Shown here piece after piece: positions 24,743 through 39,500 of a DNA stretch of 64,000 nucleotides. How positions within the stretch are numbered: the stretch's first letter is position 1; each line of letters begins with the position of its first letter. The notes beneath the pieces are model-generated. The model ran no database searches. It worked only from the letters and a program-made list of their open reading frames with translations, and was not told the DNA's origin. The DNA is from Amphiura filiformis (Eukaryota; Echinodermata; Ophiuroidea; Amphilepidida; Amphiuridae). The stretch spans positions 21,483,812 to 21,547,811 of the forward strand of contig NC_092642.1 in NCBI RefSeq assembly GCF_039555335.1, read 5' to 3'. The position numbers and the translations under genes were made by a program.

Positions 24743-27700
24743 CATGAATTCAAAATATGTTAGGAAAAGACTCGCTGTAAACACATTTTATGAGCAGAAA
24801 TATTTTGATTGATTTGCTATTTACTGCAGATTTATCGAATGTCGCAAGCGATTGCGTATAAAAAACAACGTGCTATATTAAACATGGGGGATGGTTTTTA
24901 TAAAATTATGTGGAGAAATAAATGATTTCCAATCTGTTATGGGCCACTAATCGCGCAAATCATGTATCGATGTAAAATCTCAAATTGAGTTTTGACTACA
25001 TGATGAAATAAAAATATAGAAAAGATAATGTAAAACATGGCTTCTCGATTAGAAAGAGATGATGAATCGGGATGATATGTAAAATGCTATCTTCAGTACA
25101 TAGCGACAAAAACATAACAAAAATCAAAATATACCCTAAGACTTTCCCAGCACTAGCTCGCTATGCGGGCATTAATAATTCGGCCTAATGCCGAGCTATT
25201 AAAAAAGGTAAAAAACAGAGAAACATGTAGGTGCGGAACGTGATGAGTCTGTAATATCGCATTAAAATGTCTGATCGGGACTGATGTACTAGAAAGAAAA
25301 AATTCGCTGCTACATGATGAAATAAAAATATAGAAAAGATAATGTAAAACATAGCTTCTAGAGTAGAAAGAGATGATGAATCGGGATGAGATGTGAAATG
25401 CTATCTTCAGTAGATAGCGACAAAAACATAACAGAAATCAAAATATACCCTAAGACCTTCCCAGTACGAGCTCATTCTGCGGGCATTTAAAAAATCGTAA
25501 GTCGGCCTAATGCCGAGCTATTAAAAAAGGTAAAAAAACAGAGAAACACGTAGGTGGGGAACGTGATGAGTCTGTAAATCGCATTAAAATGTCTGATCTG
25601 GACCACAAACTTACTGTGAGTTAGGCCTATATTCAATAGACTTTCCCAGCACTAGCTCGCTATGCGGGCATTAATAATTCGGCCTAATGCCGAGCTATTA
25701 AAAAAGGTAACAAACAGAGAAACATGTAGGTGCGGAACGTGATGAGTCTGTAATATCGCATTAAAATGTCTGATCGGGACTGATGTACTAGAAAGAAAAA
25801 ATTCGCCGCTACATGATGAAATAAAAATATAGAAAAGATGATGTAAAACATAGCTTCTAGATTAGAAAGAGATGATGAATCGGGATGAGATGTGAAATGC
25901 TATCTTCAGTAGATAGCGACAAAAACATAACAGAAATCAAAATATACCTTAAGACTTTCCCAGTACGAGCTCACTGTGCGGGCATTAAAAAAAATCGTAA
26001 GTCGGCCTAATGCCGAGCTATTATTAAAAAGGTAAAAAACAGAGAAGCACGTAGGTGCGGAGCGTGATGAGTCTGTAATATCGCATTAAAATGTCTGATC
26101 TGGACCACAAAATTACTGTGAGTTAGGCCTATATTCAATAGATAGCAAAAACGCATGGATGTAACAAAATTATAGGCCTACCGAAAGAGAATATCGCAAC
26201 ACTTTAGAAATTTTAATTTGATCTTTAGTAGATAGCACCACTATCATAACAGTAAAAACATCAATTTTTCTGTTATTGTGATAAAAATAACAAAATGCGT
26301 TAAATTTGAGCGATCTTCACTATCTTCAGTAGCTAGCAAAAGCGCATGAATTCAAAATATGTTAGGAAAAGGCTCGCTGTAAACACGTTTTATGAGCAGA
26401 AATATAGTGATTGAAATTAACAAAATGTTGTCTTACACAATTTTTGATCAATAATATTCTGACTTAGGATTGTGAACAAAAGTTTTCAATTATTGTCATT
26501 AGTCAATGGTATTGTTTTGTTTCTCATGCTGGTTTTGCTATTTACTGCAGATTGATCGAATGGCGCGAGCGATTGCGTATTGGTGCTACGCGATATGCGC
26601 GCATCCGTTTTACGCTTCATATGACGTACGGACTAGGCCTGCATCTTTTTCAAAATAATGTCGCAACACTCTGCAGGCCTTACTGCTTGAATGTTTTTAC
26701 TTGATTTGATCTCTAGAAGATAGCACATGGAGACCAAAATATCACAATCAATTTAATTTAATTCAAGCTATCTTCAGAAGATAGCAAAAACACGAATTTA
26801 CCATGATTTTTTAACAAAAGAAAATGTCGCAAGACATGCCGTAATTTGCTCGATTTTGGTACCCGGTATCTATTGAGCTCATGCATTGACTTACACGGTG
26901 AAGGTTAAAATTGAAATATCTCAAGAATTGAATACCGTATGACGCTGAAACAAAATTTGAAAAAAAAACGCCATTAGATTTCTCTATCTGTTGTTTTAAA
27001 TTTGGTGTATCTGTATTCGAGTGTTTTTGCTATCAACTGCCGATAGCTCAAATTTAAATGCGTAGTTGGTTGTCGTCTTTGTCTGCTGAACGAGATACAT
27101 TAGATTTCGCAATCAAAAAGTGCAACCCGTAAAATAGTCCCCATAAAACGTAGAAATTGAGCTAAGTTGTTTCATTTTCTCAGCCAACGTGTGTCTGAGA
27201 CACGTTTCTTTGATGCTATATTAAACATGGGATGCTTTTTATGAAATTATATGGAGAAATAAATGATTTCCAATCTGTTCTGGCCCACTAATCGCGCAAA
27301 TCATGTATCGATGTAAAATCTCAAATTGAGTTTTGACTACATGAAGAAATAAAAATATAGAAAAGATAATGTAAAACATGGCTTCTAGATTAGAAAGAGA
27401 TGATGAATCGGGATGATATGTAAAATGCTATCTTCAGTAGATAGCGACAAAAACATAACAAAAATCAAAATATACCCTAAGACTTTCCCAGCACTAGCTC
27501 GCTATGCGGGCATTAATAATTCGGCCTAATGCCGAGCTATTAAAATAGGTAAAAAACAGAGAAACATGTAGGTGCGGAACGTGATGAGTCTGTAATATCG
27601 CATTAAAATGTCTGATCGGGACTGATGTACTAGAAAGAAAAAATTCACCGCTACATGATGAAATAAAAATATAGAAAAGATGATGTAAAACATAGCTTCT

Positions 27701-29580
27701 AGAGTAGAAAGAGATGATGAATCGGATGAGATGTGAAATGCTATCTTCAGTAGATAGCGACAAAAACATAACAGAAATCAAAATATACCCTAAGACTTTC
27801 CCAGTACGAGCTCACTGTGCGGGCATTAAAAAAAATCGTAAGTCGGCCTAATGCCGAGCTATTAAATAAGGTAAAAAAACAGAGAAGCACGTAGGTGCGG
27901 AGCGTGATGAGTCTGTAATATCGCATTAAAATGTCTGATCTGGACCACAAAATTACTGTGAGTTAGGCCTATATTCAATAGATAGCAAAAACGCATGGAT
28001 GTAACAAAATTATAGGCCTACCGAAAGAGAATATCGCAACACTTTAGAAATTTTAATTTGATCTTTAGTAGATAGCACCACTATCATAACAGTAAAAACA
28101 TCAATTTTTCTGTTATTGTGATAAAAATAACAAAATGCGTTAAATTTGAGCGATCTTCACTATCTTCAGTAGCTAGCAAAAGCGCATGAATTCAAAATAT
28201 GTTAGGAAAAGGCTCGCTGTAAACACGTTTTATGAGCAGAAATATAGTGATTGAAATTAACAAAATGTTGTCTTACACAATTTTTGATCAATAATATTCT
28301 GACTTAGGATTGTGAACAAAAGTTTTCAATTATTGTCATTAGTCAATGGTATTGTTTTGTTTCTCATGCTGGTTTTGCTATTTACTGCAGATTGATCGAA
28401 TGGCGCGAGCGATTGCGTATTGGTGCTACGCGATATGCGCGCATCCGTTTTACGCTTCATATGACGTACGGACTAGGCCTGCATCTTTTTCAAAATAATG
28501 TCGCAACACTCTGCAGGCCTTACTGCTTGAATGTTTTTACTTGATTTGATCTCTAGAAGATAGCACATGGAGACCAAAATATCACAATCAATTTAATTTA
28601 ATTTAAGCTATCTTCAGAAGATAGCAAAAACACGAATTTACCATGATTTTTTAACAAAAGAAAATGTCGCAAGACATGCCGTAATTTGCTCGATTTTGGT
28701 ACCCGGTATCTATTGAGCTCATGCATTGACTTACACGGTGAAGGTTAAAATTGAAATATCTCAAGAATTGAATACCGTATGACGCTGAAACAAACTTTGA
28801 AAAAAAAACGCCATTAGATTTCTCTATCTGTTGTTTTAAATTTGGTGTATCTGTATTCGAGTGTTTTTGCTATCAACTGCCGATAGCTCAAATTTAAATG
28901 CGTAGTTGGTTGTCGTCTTTGTCTGCTGAACGAGATACATTAGATTTCGCAATCGAAAAGTGCAACCCGTAAAATAGTCCCCATAAAACGTAGAAATTGA
29001 GCTAAGTTGTTTCATTTTCTCAGCCAACGTGTGTCTGAGACACGTTTCTTTGATGTTATATTAAACATGGGATGCTTTTTATGAAATTATATGGAGAAAT
29101 AAATGATTTCCAATCTGTTCTGGCCCACTAATCGCGCAAATCATGTATCGATGTAAAATCTCAAATTGAGTTTTGACTACATGAAGAAATAAAAATATAG
29201 AAAAGATGATGTAAAACATAGCTTCTAGAGTAGAAAGAGATGATGAATCGGGATGAGATGTGAAATGCTATCTTCAGTAGATAGCGACAAAAACATAACA
29301 GAAATGAAAATATACCCTAAGACTTTCCCAGTACGAGCTCACTGTGCGGGCATTAAAAAAAATCGTAAGTCGGCCTAATGCCGAGCTATTAAAAAAGGTA
29401 AAAAAACAGAGAAGCACGTAGGTGCGGAGCGTGATGAGTCTGTAATATCGCATTAAAATGTCTGATCTGGACCACAAAATTACTGTGAGTTAGGCCTATA
29501 TTCAATAGATAGCAAAAACGCATGGATGTAACAAAATTATAGGCCTACCGAAAGAGAATATCGTAACACTTTAGAAATTT
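24743..29580. repeat. second homogeneous block, ~1.84 kb units
   Basis: Units at 26345 and 28185 are 1840 bp apart and nearly identical. They share variants such as GTAGGTGCGGAGCGTG and GTATTCGAGTG that are absent from the 13-20 kb block. Hybrid junctions flank it (24870, 25640, 29581). Confidence 0.85.
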
Positions 29581-29740
29581 TAAATGATTTCCAATCTGTT
29601 CTGGCCCACTAATCGCGCAAATCATGTATCGATGTAAAATCTCAAATTGAGTTTTGACTACATGATGAAATAAAAATATAGAAAAGATAATGTAAAACAT
29701 GGCTTCTAGATTAGAAAGAGATGATGAATCGGGATGATAT

Positions 29741-30096
29741 TAGTGCTGTAATCGATAAGCTTTCTGGGTATCGATATGTCGGGAGGCAAACATCCGACAT
29801 GTCGATACTATTATCGATACTCACGCAGTTTGAAACACGGATTTGAGTTTACCAATTTTATTATCAGTAAGTTCCAGAAACAAGTTAACAACAAGTGTAT
29901 TGAAGCCTAACAGCTAAAACTACATGGATCATGCATCAAACAAACGAAAGCGGTATTGCAAATCCGCAATTTTACATGACTTTGGCAATGTGTGCCATGT
30001 CGTTTGTGTATCGATACTGACATTGAGTGTTTCGACATGTCGGAAGTCTATGTATTTTCCGACTATCGATACTTACGACAATCGATTACAGCACTA
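29741..30096. mobile_element. 356 bp hAT-like MITE
   Basis: It has inverted ends TAGTGCTGTAATCGATAAG / ATCGATTACAGCACTA and a 7 bp duplication ATGATAT at both sides of the insertion in an array unit. The interior repeats TATCGAT and CGACATGTCG. Confidence 0.8.
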
Positions 30097-30257
30097 ATGA
30101 TATGTAAAATGCTATCTTCAGTAGATAGCGACAAAAACATAACAAAAATCAAAATATACCCTTAGACTTTCCCAGCACTAGCTCGCTATGCGGGCATTAA
30201 TAATTCGGCCTAATGCCGAGCTATTAAAAAAGGTAAAAAACAGAGAAACATGTAGGT

Positions 30258-32688
30258 GGTCGAATCCAACGAAAAGTGTACACGGCATGTTCAGGGCCAT
30301 AACTTAAAAGTATTAATCAATTGGCATTCGTTTTTGTATTGTGTTTATTCGCCTTGATCATACGCTTCGCGCCATATATAATAAGACCCCTTCTGTGAAA
30401 AACTTAGACACAGAGACCCAAAACATGCTATTTTTACCCATTTTTTCAAAATATTTCTTAAAGTATTTTTAAAAACATCTAAATCAGTTATGAAAAGAAG
30501 TCGTTGGATTGAATCTAAATTGATTTCCTGAAAGGTGAGTATTCAAAGATTGCCTGTTCAATTTTTCACATATTTGTACATAATTATGAATTTTTTGTGA
30601 TAATTTTTTGAGTGGTATATTTTTTACATTACCTACGAATACAATTTTTCATAGCACTAGATATATCTTTAAAAAATGGAAATCACTAATAAATGCACAA
30701 TTGATACAAGCTTTGATATGTCCAATGCTGAAATGCATTGCATTCGGACATCTTTATTATTGTGTTTAGCTGCCAGAAATTCTAAATGGCACAAAGGTAG
30801 GTTTGGTAAAAAATATGCATTACCTCCGAATATATGTTAAAAGCTGTGTCATTTCCACACAGTGAGAGAATAGTAAACAATAGTTAAGCAATAGGTGCAG
30901 GGTAATACACTCTTTATTTCTACCAAGTTTCAATAGCCTGCGTTTAAATATTTCTGAGATGTCAACAATAAAAGCAAGTATTCGTAGGTAAATTTCGGTA
31001 ACCGAATGTTACCTACGAATACAATTTGACATCATGACAGTATTGTGAAACACCGCCATTCATGCCAATGCCCATATTGGTACATAACGAAGGCCTTTAT
31101 GTTTGCTATCAAATCATATGTCAATGAAAGTTGCGAATTCACATACATGCCCACCATGCAAAAGTGAATACGGCTTAATTGTTGAAAAATATGTACTGAA
31201 ATAGGCGACGGTCTGCTCATTTGAAAGAAAAATCAGATTCAAAGAAGATTAGAAGGGATAAATACTTGAATTTGTCAACTGTCATGTGTGCTTCATTTTA
31301 AATGTTTACCGACCTTCTGGTTTCTGAGTAATTTGTGTCCAAATTGATTTATTCGAAGGTAACTTTTGACGTTTTCGCTAAGGTTACCTACGAATACCAT
31401 GGAAAAAAACGACTGTTCTCATTGTCTCATGATCTAGACAACACAGTGATGGACCCTGGTATAAAGCTAATTGTAGTTGCCCTCAAACGAAAGGCCACAA
31501 GACGTAACTGACTCCAAGGTGGACTTCACAAGTCTGCAATAACGGTTTTAAGCGATTTGTGTGCAATTAAGCAAATTAAAGTCATTTTAGTGCCTTTGTT
31601 TCTTACTTCAATCCTCTTTCAACCGCTGTGAACCGACATTATTAATACATGATAGGGTCTAAAGTATCAATAAACGTACATAAAGAAACTAATACATTCA
31701 AAGTGCTTTATAAAATGAAGTTTTGATTGCGATATCCACCAAAAGTCGAATTCTTACCTACAAATACTGAAATGTTACTTACGAATACAGCATAATAAAT
31801 GACATGTGTAATGAAGTGCCCCAACCAATGGAAATTAATTGTCAAAACTTTAAGCGGTACCCCAGGACACTATTATTACCCATATACGGATTCATTCAAC
31901 AATTATTTATTATGTAAAATTGCTGATTAACTACTTGTATATCAAAATAAAGTGGTCAAAATCTTGCTAAAAGCATCAAAAAAATTTTGAACTAAGGTAA
32001 TAGCATTTATTCATTTGGACGTACCATCTGAAAGAGATCTAAAAACTACCATTTTATTAATTCATTACTATAATAGCAAAATTTAAACCTCTAAACTCAA
32101 TATAGATGTTGTTAAATCGCTCATGTTACCTACGAATACCCGGGTTTCTTCACCTTTTCATTGTATAAAGCGTTAGGTGTATGCGTATAATTCCTAATAT
32201 TCTTGAAAACATATATCCTACTCGTTCTTATACAATGTGTAAATTGATTCATACTCATTTGATAAATAAAATACAGAAACTGACCTAAACTTCATTTTCA
32301 AAAATAAACTAGCATAAATTGACTAAGATCATATTGATCGCTTTATAAAAATAAAAACAAATATTTTCTGGTTGAGCTAGCATTTTCCTGACACCCTGCG
32401 GTCTACATTACACGAAAAAAGGCGTTAATGGGAATATTCCATTTGTTTTAGGTTGATTAGTATTGCGATAGTGAAAGCATCCTAGTGGTATTCGTAGGTA
32501 ACATTGGGTTTTGATATCACATTTACTATCACACGTCCTGGATTTATTTTTCAAGATTAGTAATGGCACTTTTGGTTCCTATAAGGCCAATATGTCATCA
32601 ATCAATGGGCAAAAGGAAAAAATTGTGGAGACATTTTTATTTCGGACTTTTATTTTTGGCCCGTGGACACTTTTAGTTGGATTCGACC
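30258..32688. mobile_element. 2.4 kb TIR element with ten TTACCTACGAATAC motifs
   Basis: The ends GGTCGAATCCAACGAAAAGT and inverted GGTCGAATCCAACTAAAAGT match over ~30 bp. A 4 bp AGGT duplication flanks the insertion in the array. The 14-mer TTACCTACGAATAC, or a 1-2 base variant, is at 30629, 30820, 30978 (inv), 31009, 31349 (inv), 31384, 31754, 31775, 32126 and 32488 (inv). I see no protein-coding domain. Confidence 0.85.
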
Positions 32689-35600
32689 AGGTGCGGAACG
32701 TGATGAGTCTGTAATATCGCATTAAAATGTCTGATCGGGACTGATGTACTAGAAAGAAAAAATTCGCCGCTACATGATGAAATAAAAATATAGAAAAGAT
32801 GATGTAAAACATAGCTTCTAGAGTAGAAAGAGATGATGAATCGGGATGAGATGTGAAATGCTATCTTCAGTAGATAGCGACAAAAACATAACAGAAATCA
32901 AAATATACCCTAAGACTTTCCCAGTACGAGCTCACTGTGCGGGCATTAAAAAAAATCGTAAGTCGGCCTAATGCCGAGCTGTTAAAAAAGGTAAAAAAAC
33001 AGAGAAGCACGTAGGTGCGGAGCGTGATGAGTCTGTAATATCGCATTAAAATGTCTGATCTGGACCACAAAATTACTGTGAGTTAGGCCTATATTCAATA
33101 GATAGCAAAAACGCATGGATGTAACAAAATTATAGGCCTACCGAAAGAGAATATCGCAACACTTTAGAAATTTTAATTTGATCTTTAGTAGATAGCACCA
33201 CTATCATAACAGTAAAAACATCAATTTTTCTGTTATTGTGATAAAAATAACAAAATGCGTTAAATTTGAGCGATCTTCACTATCTTCAGTAGCTAGCAAA
33301 AGCGCTTGAATTCAAAATATGTTAGGAAAAGGCTCGCTGTAAACACGTTTTATGAGCAGAAATATAGTGATTGAAATTAACAAAATGTTGTCTTACACAA
33401 TTTTTGATCAATAATATTCTGACTTAGGATTGTGAACAAAAGTTTTCAATTATTGTCATTAGTCAATGGTATTGTTTTGTTTCTCATGCTGGTTTTGCTA
33501 TTTAGATCGATTGATTGATCGAATGGCGCGAGCGATTGCGTATTGGTGCTACGCGATATGCGCGCATCCGTTTTACGCTTCATATGACGTACGGACTAGG
33601 CCTGCATCTTTTTCAAAATAATGTCGCAACACTCTGCAGGCCCTACTGCTTGATTGTTTTTACTTGATTTGATCTCTAGAAGATAGCACATGGAGACCAA
33701 AATATCACCATGAATTTAATTTAATTTAAGCTATCTTCAGAAGATAGCAAAAACACGAATTTACCATGATTTTTTAACAAAAGAAAATGTCGCAAGACAT
33801 GCCGTAATTTGCTCGATTTTGGTACCCGGTATCTATTGAGCTCATGCATTGACTTACACGGTGAAGGTTAAAATTGAAATATCTCGAGAATTGAATGCCG
33901 TATGACGCTGAAACAAACTTTGAAAAAAAGCCATTAGATTTCTACATCTGTTGTTTTTAATTTGGTGTATCTGAATTCGTGTGTTCTTGCTATCAACTAC
34001 CGAAAGAGAATATCGCAACACTTCAGAAATTTTAATTTGATCTTTAGTAGATAGCACCACTATCATAATAGTAAAAACATCAATGTTTTTGTTATAGTGA
34101 TAAAAATAACAAAATGCGTTAAATTTGAGCGATCTTCACTATATCTTCAGTAGCTAGCAAAAGCGCATGAATTCAAAATATGTTAGGAAAAGGCTCGCTG
34201 TAAACACGTTTTATGAGCAGAAATATAGTGATTGAAATTAACAAAATGTTATCTTACACAATTTTTGATCAATAATAATCTGACTTAGGATTGTGAACAA
34301 AAGTTTTCAATTATTGTCATTAGTCAATGGTAGGCCTATTGTTTTGTTTCTTATGCTGGTTTTGCAATTTACTACAGATTGATCGAATGGCGCGAGCGAT
34401 TGCGTATTGGTGCTACGCGATATGCGCGCATCCGTTTTACGCTCATATGACGTACGGACTAGGCCTGCATCTTTTTCAAAATAATGTCGCAACACTCTGC
34501 AGGCCTTACTGATTGAATGTTTTTACTTGATTTGATCTCTAGAAGATAGCACATGGAGACCAAAATATCACCATCAATTTAATTTAATTTAAGCTATCTT
34601 CAGAAGATAGCAAAAACACGAATTTACCATGATTTTTAACAAAAGAAAATGTCGCAAGACATGCCGTAATTTGCTCGATTTTGGTACCCGGTATCTATTG
34701 AGCTCATGCATTGACTTACACGGTGAAGGTTAAAATTGAAATATCTCGAGAATTGAATACCGTATGACGCTGAAACAATTTTGAAAAAAAGCCATTAGAT
34801 TTCTCCATCTGTTGTTTTTAATTTGGTGTATCTGAATTCGTGTGCTTTTGCTATCAACTGCCGATAGCTCAAATTTAAATGCGTAGTTGGTTGTCGTCTT
34901 TGTCTGCTGAACGAGATACATTAGATTTCGCAATCAAAAAGTGCAACCCTTAAAATAGTCCCCATAAAACGTAGAAATTGAGCTAAGGTGTTTCATTTTC
35001 TCAGCCAACGTGTGTCTAAGATACGTTTCTTTGATGCTATATTAAACATGGGATGGTTTTTATAAAATTATGTGGAGAAATAAATGATTTCCAATCTGTT
35101 CTGGCCCACTAATCGCGCAAATCATGTATCGATGTAAAATCTCAAATTGAGTTTTGACTACATGATGAAATAAAAATATAGAAAAGATAATGTAAAACAT
35201 GGCTTCTAGATTAGAAAGAGATGATGAATCGGGATGATATGTAAAATGCTATCTTCAGTAGATAGCGACAAAGACTTTCCCAGCACTAGCTCGCTATGCG
35301 GGCATTAATAATTCGGCCTAATGCCGAGCTATTAAAAAGGTGAAAAACAGAGAAACATGTAGGTGCGGAACGTGATGAGTCTGTAATATCGCATTAAAAT
35401 GTCTGATCGGGACTGATGTACTAGAAGGAAAAAATTCGCCGCTACATGATGAAATAAAAATATAGAAAAGATGATGTAAAACATAGCTTCTAGAGTAGAA
35501 AGAGATGATGAATCGGGATGAGATGTGAAATGCTATCTTCAGTAGATAGCGACAAAAACATAACAGAAATCAAAATATATACCCTAAGACGTTCCCAGTA

Positions 35601-36083
35601 CGAGCTCACTGTGCGGGCATTTAAAAATCGTAAGTCGGCCTAATGCCGAGCTATTAAAAAAGGTAAAAAAACAGAGAAACACGTAGGTGCGGAACGTGAT
35701 GAGTCTGTAATATCGCATTAAAATGTCTGATCTGGACCACAAAATTACTGTGAGTTAGGCCTATAGGCCCTATTCAATAGATAGCAAAAACGCATGGATG
35801 TAACAAAATTATAGGCCTACCGAAAGAGAATATCGCAACACTTCAGAAATTTTAATTTGATCTTTAGTAGATAGCACCACTATCATAATAGTAAAAACAT
35901 CAATTTTTTTGTTATAGTGATAAAAATAACAAAATGCGTTAAATTTGAGCGGTCTTCACTATATCTTCAGTAGCTAGCAAAAGCGCATGAATTCAAAATA
36001 TGTTAGTAAAAGGCTCGCTGTAAACACGTTTTATGAGCAGAAATATAGTGGTTGAAATTAACAAAATGTTGTCTTACACAATT

Positions 36084-36591
36084 AGAGAATAAATGGTAGG
36101 ATTTTGTCTTTTGCCTATACAATATCGTGTCATAATGGATGGGCTGGCCAATATTTTGAGTAGTGGATGCCGGCGCAGCCGGTATCCACTACGATAAAAA
36201 TATTGGCCAGCCCATCCATTATGACACGATATTGATAGGCAAAAGACAAAATCTATCATTTATTCTCATTCTTATTCAGTTTTTATGTAATTTTTGCGAG
36301 AAAAACTGCCTTGTTTCAGAAAAAAATAAAGTTACTTTTGTGAGGACATCCCCGTTGTTTTAAATGAACGAAACCATCACGAACATCTAAGCCGCCGAAT
36401 CGCGTTCTTAGTTCTCGCACGTGTATTACGCGAACGCATTATCGCGCGATCATTGAGGAGCAACAAGCGTGCCGCCGTTGCGTGGAGGCGCGCGCCCTGA
36501 CTAATATCACTATCAACTATTGTGAGATATTATACACCAAAAAACCAATCAAATTACGTGAATTCTTTACAAGACGCACTCATTGAATAAG
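36084..36591. mobile_element. ~508 bp insertion in an array unit
   Basis: The array sequence ACACAATTTTTGATC is split, with ATT at both junctions. The left part is a 183 bp near-perfect palindrome. The right part is CpG-rich with no recognisable coding sequence. Confidence 0.6.
36085..36267. repeat. 183 bp near-perfect palindrome
   Basis: The outer words GAGAATAAATG/CATTTATTCTC, then AATATCGTGTCATAATGGAT and its complement, then GGGCTGGCCAATATTTT and its complement, close on a CCGGCGCAGCCGG centre. Both strands give short ORFs that merely mirror each other. Confidence 0.9.
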
Positions 36592-39500
36592 AATTTTTGA
36601 TCAATGATATTCTGACTTAGGATTGTGAACAAAAGTTTTCAATTATTGTCATTAGTCAATGGTATTGTTTTGTTTCTCATGCTGGTTTTGCTATTTACTG
36701 CAGATTGATCGAATGGCGCGAGCGATTGCGTATTGGTGCTACGCGATATGCGCGCATCCGTTTTACGCTTCATATGACGTACTACGGACTAGGCCTGCAT
36801 CTTTTTCAAAATAATGTCGCAACACTCTGCAGGCCTTACTGCTTGATTGTTTTTACTTGATTTGATCTCTAGAAGATGGAGACCAAAATATCACCATCCA
36901 TTTAATTTAATTTAAGCTATCTTCAGAAGATAGCAAAAACACGAATTTACCATGATTTTTTAACAAAAGAAAATGTCGCAAGACATGCCGTAATTTGCTC
37001 GATTTTGGTACCCGGTATCTATTGAGCTCATGCATTGACTTACACGGTGAAGGTTAAAATTGAAATATCTCGAGAATTGAATACCGTATGACGCTGAAAC
37101 AAACTTTGAAAAAAAGCCATTAGATTTCTCTATCTGTTGTTTTTAATTTGGTGTATCTGAATTCGTGTGTATTTGCTATCAACTGCCGATAGCTCAAATT
37201 TAAATGCGTAGTTGGTTGTCGTCTTTGTCTGCTGAACGAGATACATTAGATTTCGCAATCAAAAAGTGCAACCCGTAAAATAGTCCCCATAAAACGTAGA
37301 AATTGAGCTAAGGTGTTTCATTTTCTCAGCCAACGTGTGTCTAAGATACGTTTCTTTGATGCTATATATATTAAACATGGGGGATGGTTTTTATAAAAAT
37401 TATGTGGAGAAATAAATGATTTCCAATCTGTTCTGGCCCACTAATCGCGCAAATCATGTATCGATGTAAAATCTCAAATTGAGTTTTGACTACATGATGA
37501 AATAAAAATATAGAAAAGATAATGTAAAACATGGCTTCTAGATTAGAAAGAGATGATGAATCGGGATGATATGTAAAATGCTATCTTCAGTAGATAGCGA
37601 CAAAGACTTTCCCAGCACTAGCTCGCTATGCGGGCATTAATAATTCGGCCTAATGCCGAGCTATTAAAAAGGTGAAAAACAGAGAAACATGTAGGTGCGG
37701 AACGTGATGAGTCTGTAATATCGCATTAAAATGTCTGAATGGGACTGATGTACTAGAAAGAAAAAATTCGCCGCTACATGATGAAATAAAAATATAGAAA
37801 AGATGATGTAAAACATAGCTTCTAGAGTAGAAAGAGATGATGAATCGGGATGAGATGTGAAATGCTATCTTCAGTAGATAGCGACAAAAACATAACAGAA
37901 ATCAAAATATATACCCTAAGACGTTCCCAGTACGAGCTCACTGTGCGGGCATTTAAAAAATCGTAAGTCGGCCTAATGCCGAGCTATTAAAAAAGGTAAA
38001 AAAACAGAGAAACACGTAGGTGCGGAACGTGATGGGTCTGTAATATCGCATTAAAATGTCTGATCTGGACCACAAAATTACTGTGAATTAGGCCTATAGG
38101 CCCTATTCAATAGATAGCAAAAACGCATGGATGTAACAAAATTATAGGCCTACCGAAAGAGAATATCGCAACACTTCAGAAATTTTAATTTGATCTTTAG
38201 TAGATAGCACCACTATCATAATAGTAAAAACATCAATTTTTTTGTTATAGTGATAAAAATAACAAAATGCGTTAAATTTGAGCGGTCTTCACTATAACTT
38301 CAGTAGCTAGCAAAAGCGCATGAATTCAAAATATGTTAGGAAAAGGCTCGCTGTAAACACGTTTTATGAGCAGAAATATAGTGATTGAAATTAACAAAAT
38401 GTTGTCTTACACACTTTTGATCAATGATATTCTGACTTAGGATTGTGAACAAAAGTTTTCAATTATTGTCATTAGTCAATGGTATTGTTTTGTTTCTCAT
38501 GCTGGTTTTGCTATTTACTGCAGATTGATCGAATGGCGCGAGCGATTGCGTACTGGTGCTACGCGATATGCGCGCATCCGTTTTACGCTTCATATGACGT
38601 ACTACGGACTAGGCCTGCATCTTTTTCAAAATAATGTCGCAACACTCTGCAGGCCTTACTGCTTGAATGTTTTTACTTGATTTGATCTCTAGAAGATGGA
38701 GACCAAAATATCACCATCAATTTAATTTAATTTAAGCTATCTTCAGAAGATAGAAAAAACACGAATATACCATGATTTTTTAACAAAAGAAAATGTCGCA
38801 AGACATGCCGTAATTTGCTCGATTTTGGTACCCGGTATCTATTGAGCTCATGCATTGACTTACACGGTGAAGGTTAAAATTGAAATATCTCGAGAATTGA
38901 ATACCGTATGACGCTGAAACAAACTTTGAAAAAAAGCCATTAGATTTCTCTATCTGTTGTTTTTATTTTGGTGTATCTGAATTCGTGTGTTTTTGCTATC
39001 AACTGCCGATAGCTCAAATTTAAATGCGTAGTTGGTTGTCGTCTTTGTCTGCTGAACGAGACACATTAGATTTCGCAATCAAAAAGTGCAACCCGTAAAA
39101 TAGTCCCCATAAAACGTAGAAATTGAGCTAAGTTGTTTCATTTTCTCAGCCAACGTGTGTCTAAAATACGTTTCTTTGATGCTATATTAAACATGGGGGA
39201 TGGTTTTTATAAAATTATGTGGAGAAATAAATGATTTCCAATCTGTTCTGGCCCACTAATCGCGCAAATCATGTATCGATGTAAAATCTCAAATTGAGTT
39301 TTGACTACATGATGAAATAAAAATATAGAAAAGATAATGTAAAACATGGCTTCTAGATTAGAAAGAGATGATGAATCGGGATGATATGTAAAATGCTATC
39401 TTCAGTAGATAGCGACAAAAACAACAAAAATCAAAATATACCCTAAGACTTTCCCACCACTAGCTCGCTATGCGGGCATTAATAATTCGGCCTAATGCCG

